Part shown: piece by piece, positions 63,138 to 64,000 of the stretch
Layout of the letters: each line of letters starts with the position of its first letter
How positions within the stretch are numbered: position 1 is the stretch's first letter
The notes under the pieces: generated by a model
The model's database searches: none
The model's input: only the letters and a program-made list of their open reading frames with translations
What the model was told of the DNA's origin: nothing
Source: Pseudolabrys sp. Root1462
GTDB taxonomy: Bacteria; Pseudomonadota; Alphaproteobacteria; Rhizobiales; Xanthobacteraceae
Assembly (NCBI RefSeq): GCF_001426945.1
Contig: NZ_LMFS01000003.1
Coordinates: 343,108 to 407,107, forward strand
DNA: 64,000 nt
Reading direction: 5' to 3'
Translations under genes and position numbers: made by a program

Positions 63138-64000
63138 ATGGGCGCGCTTTCCAACAAGTCTTTCGTCAAGATGAACGGCATCGGCAACGAGATCGTCGTC
63201 GTCGATCTGCGCGCCGACACGCCGCGCGCTGGCGCGATCGCCGCCGACGAGGCGCGCGCCGCGGCGTCCCCTGCCGGTGCGCCTTATGACCAATTAATGG
63301 CGCTCTATCCGCCGCGGACGCCCGGCACCGACGCTTTCATTCGTATCTACAACAATGACGGGTCGGAAGCCGGCGCTTGCGGTAACGGCATGCGCTGCGT
63401 CGCCACCATCGTCTCGGATGCCAATGGCAAGAAGGCGCTGACCTTCGAGACCAATGCCGGCATCCTCAATGCGTGGAAGAACGACAACGGCCAGTTCACC
63501 ATCGACATGGGCAAGCCGCGCTTTGCCTGGAACGAAATTCCACTGGCCGAGGAATTCCGCGACACCCGGATGATCGAACTGCAGATCGGGCCGATCGATG
63601 CGCCGGTGCTGCACTCGCCGTCGGTCGTCAACATGGGCAACCCGCACGCCATCTTCTGGGTCGATGACCCTTACGCCTACGACCTCGAAAAGTTCGGCCC
63701 GCTACTCGAGAACCATCCGATCTTTCCCGATCGGGCCAACATCACGCTGGCGCATATCGTCGACCGCGAACACATCGTCATGCGCACCTGGGAGCGTGGC
63801 GCGGGGCTGACGCGCGCCTGTGGTTCGGCGGCCTGCGCCACGGCGGTGGCGGCGGCGCGGCTCAAGCGCACGGAACGCAAGGTGCATATGACGTTGCCCG
63901 GCGGCGAACTCGTCATCGAGTGGCGCGCCAGCGACGATCATGTGCTGATGACCGGACCGGTGGAATTCGAGTTCAACGGCACGTTCGATCCGAAGTTGTT
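63138..64000 (+). CDS. dapF: Diaminopimelate epimerase (3' end outside window)
   Basis: 287 visible codons; the frame is open at the window end. It converts LL- to meso-diaminopimelate for lysine and peptidoglycan. The two catalytic cysteines are in [11 protein letters not shown] (Cys81) and [10 protein letters not shown] (Cys228). [17 protein letters not shown] and [13 protein letters not shown] are also typical. The ATG at 63138 follows GGCTGGCGGACA. Opposite in direction to the ffh-side genes. Confidence 0.96.
   Translation, partial: MGALSNKSFVKMNGIGNEIVVVDLRADTPRAGAIAADEARAAASPAGAPYDQLMALYPPRTPGTDAFIRIYNNDGSEAGACGNGMRCVATIVSDANGKKALTFETNAGILNAWKNDNGQFTIDMGKPRFAWNEIPLAEEFRDTRMIELQIGPIDAPVLHSPSVVNMGNPHAIFWVDDPYAYDLEKFGPLLENHPIFPDRANITLAHIVDREHIVMRTWERGAGLTRACGSAACATAVAAARLKRTERKVHMTLPGGELVIEWRASDDHVLMTGPVEFEFNGTFDPKL

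Overview
The window is a gene-dense, GC-rich bacterial chromosome segment with short intergenic gaps, normal bacterial starts and no mobile element, integrase, phage gene or CRISPR array. The gene families and their order point to an alphaproteobacterium of the order Hyphomicrobiales (Rhizobiales), most likely the Bradyrhizobium/Xanthobacteraceae side (Afipia, Rhodopseudomonas, Pseudolabrys-like). The signs are rplS-trmD-rimM-rpsP-ffh followed by dapF, sdhCDAB, split leuC/leuD/leuB, an IalB-family protein, mesaconyl-CoA hydratase, and a SorAB sulfite dehydrogenase next to an ECF sigma factor. The species assignment is inference.

Left part (1-13.1 kb): the 3' part of hemY, tRNA-Thr(CGT), a tandem pair of related P-loop NTPases, a tiny membrane protein, an LplT-like MFS carrier, a fumarase/ASL-superfamily lyase, a TPR lipoprotein, a TerB-like protein, an SDR oxidoreductase, tRNA-Ala(CGC), yggT-yggU-folD, a GNAT acetyltransferase and typA. 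From 13.3 to 28.8 kb lie an unrecognised secreted 657-residue protein translationally coupled to a small proline-rich membrane protein, phoD, an M50/CBS protease, phhB, a YkvA protein, a quinone oxidoreductase, ialB, rlmN, an HCCA-isomerase-like protein, a PAP2 phosphatase with an altered motif, argG, two lipoproteins (one an M48 protease with PDZ) and a flavin-binding PPOX protein.

Middle part (28.9-46.9 kb): the sdhCDAB operon with a divergent LysR regulator, mesaconyl-CoA hydratase (ethylmalonyl-CoA pathway), a type II NADH dehydrogenase, leuB, then a cobalamin riboswitch that precedes a B12-independent class I ribonucleotide reductase operon (nrdAB). This is followed by a sulfite-oxidation module: hypothetical protein, ECF sigma, anti-sigma, sorA, sorB. 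An ECF-type promoter and a CRP/FNR-like palindrome precede sorA. asd and a beta-carbonic anhydrase close the block.

Right part (47-64 kb): a polytopic membrane protein, a DUF429 protein, a CitE-like CoA-ester lyase, a bactofilin, a chemoreceptor, leuD, a minimal zincin, three small secreted proteins, leuC with an unusual leader, the rplS / trmD-rimM-rpsP-ffh translation and secretion block, a SIMPL-domain protein coupled to an exported GyrI-like protein, and the 5' part of dapF.

Most of the window is core metabolism. The most unusual items are the secreted 657-residue/111-residue gene pair, the duplicated NTPases with a degenerate second Walker A, the leuC leader with a possible leaderless ORF and hairpin, and the regulatory DNA around sorA and around the bactofilin gene.
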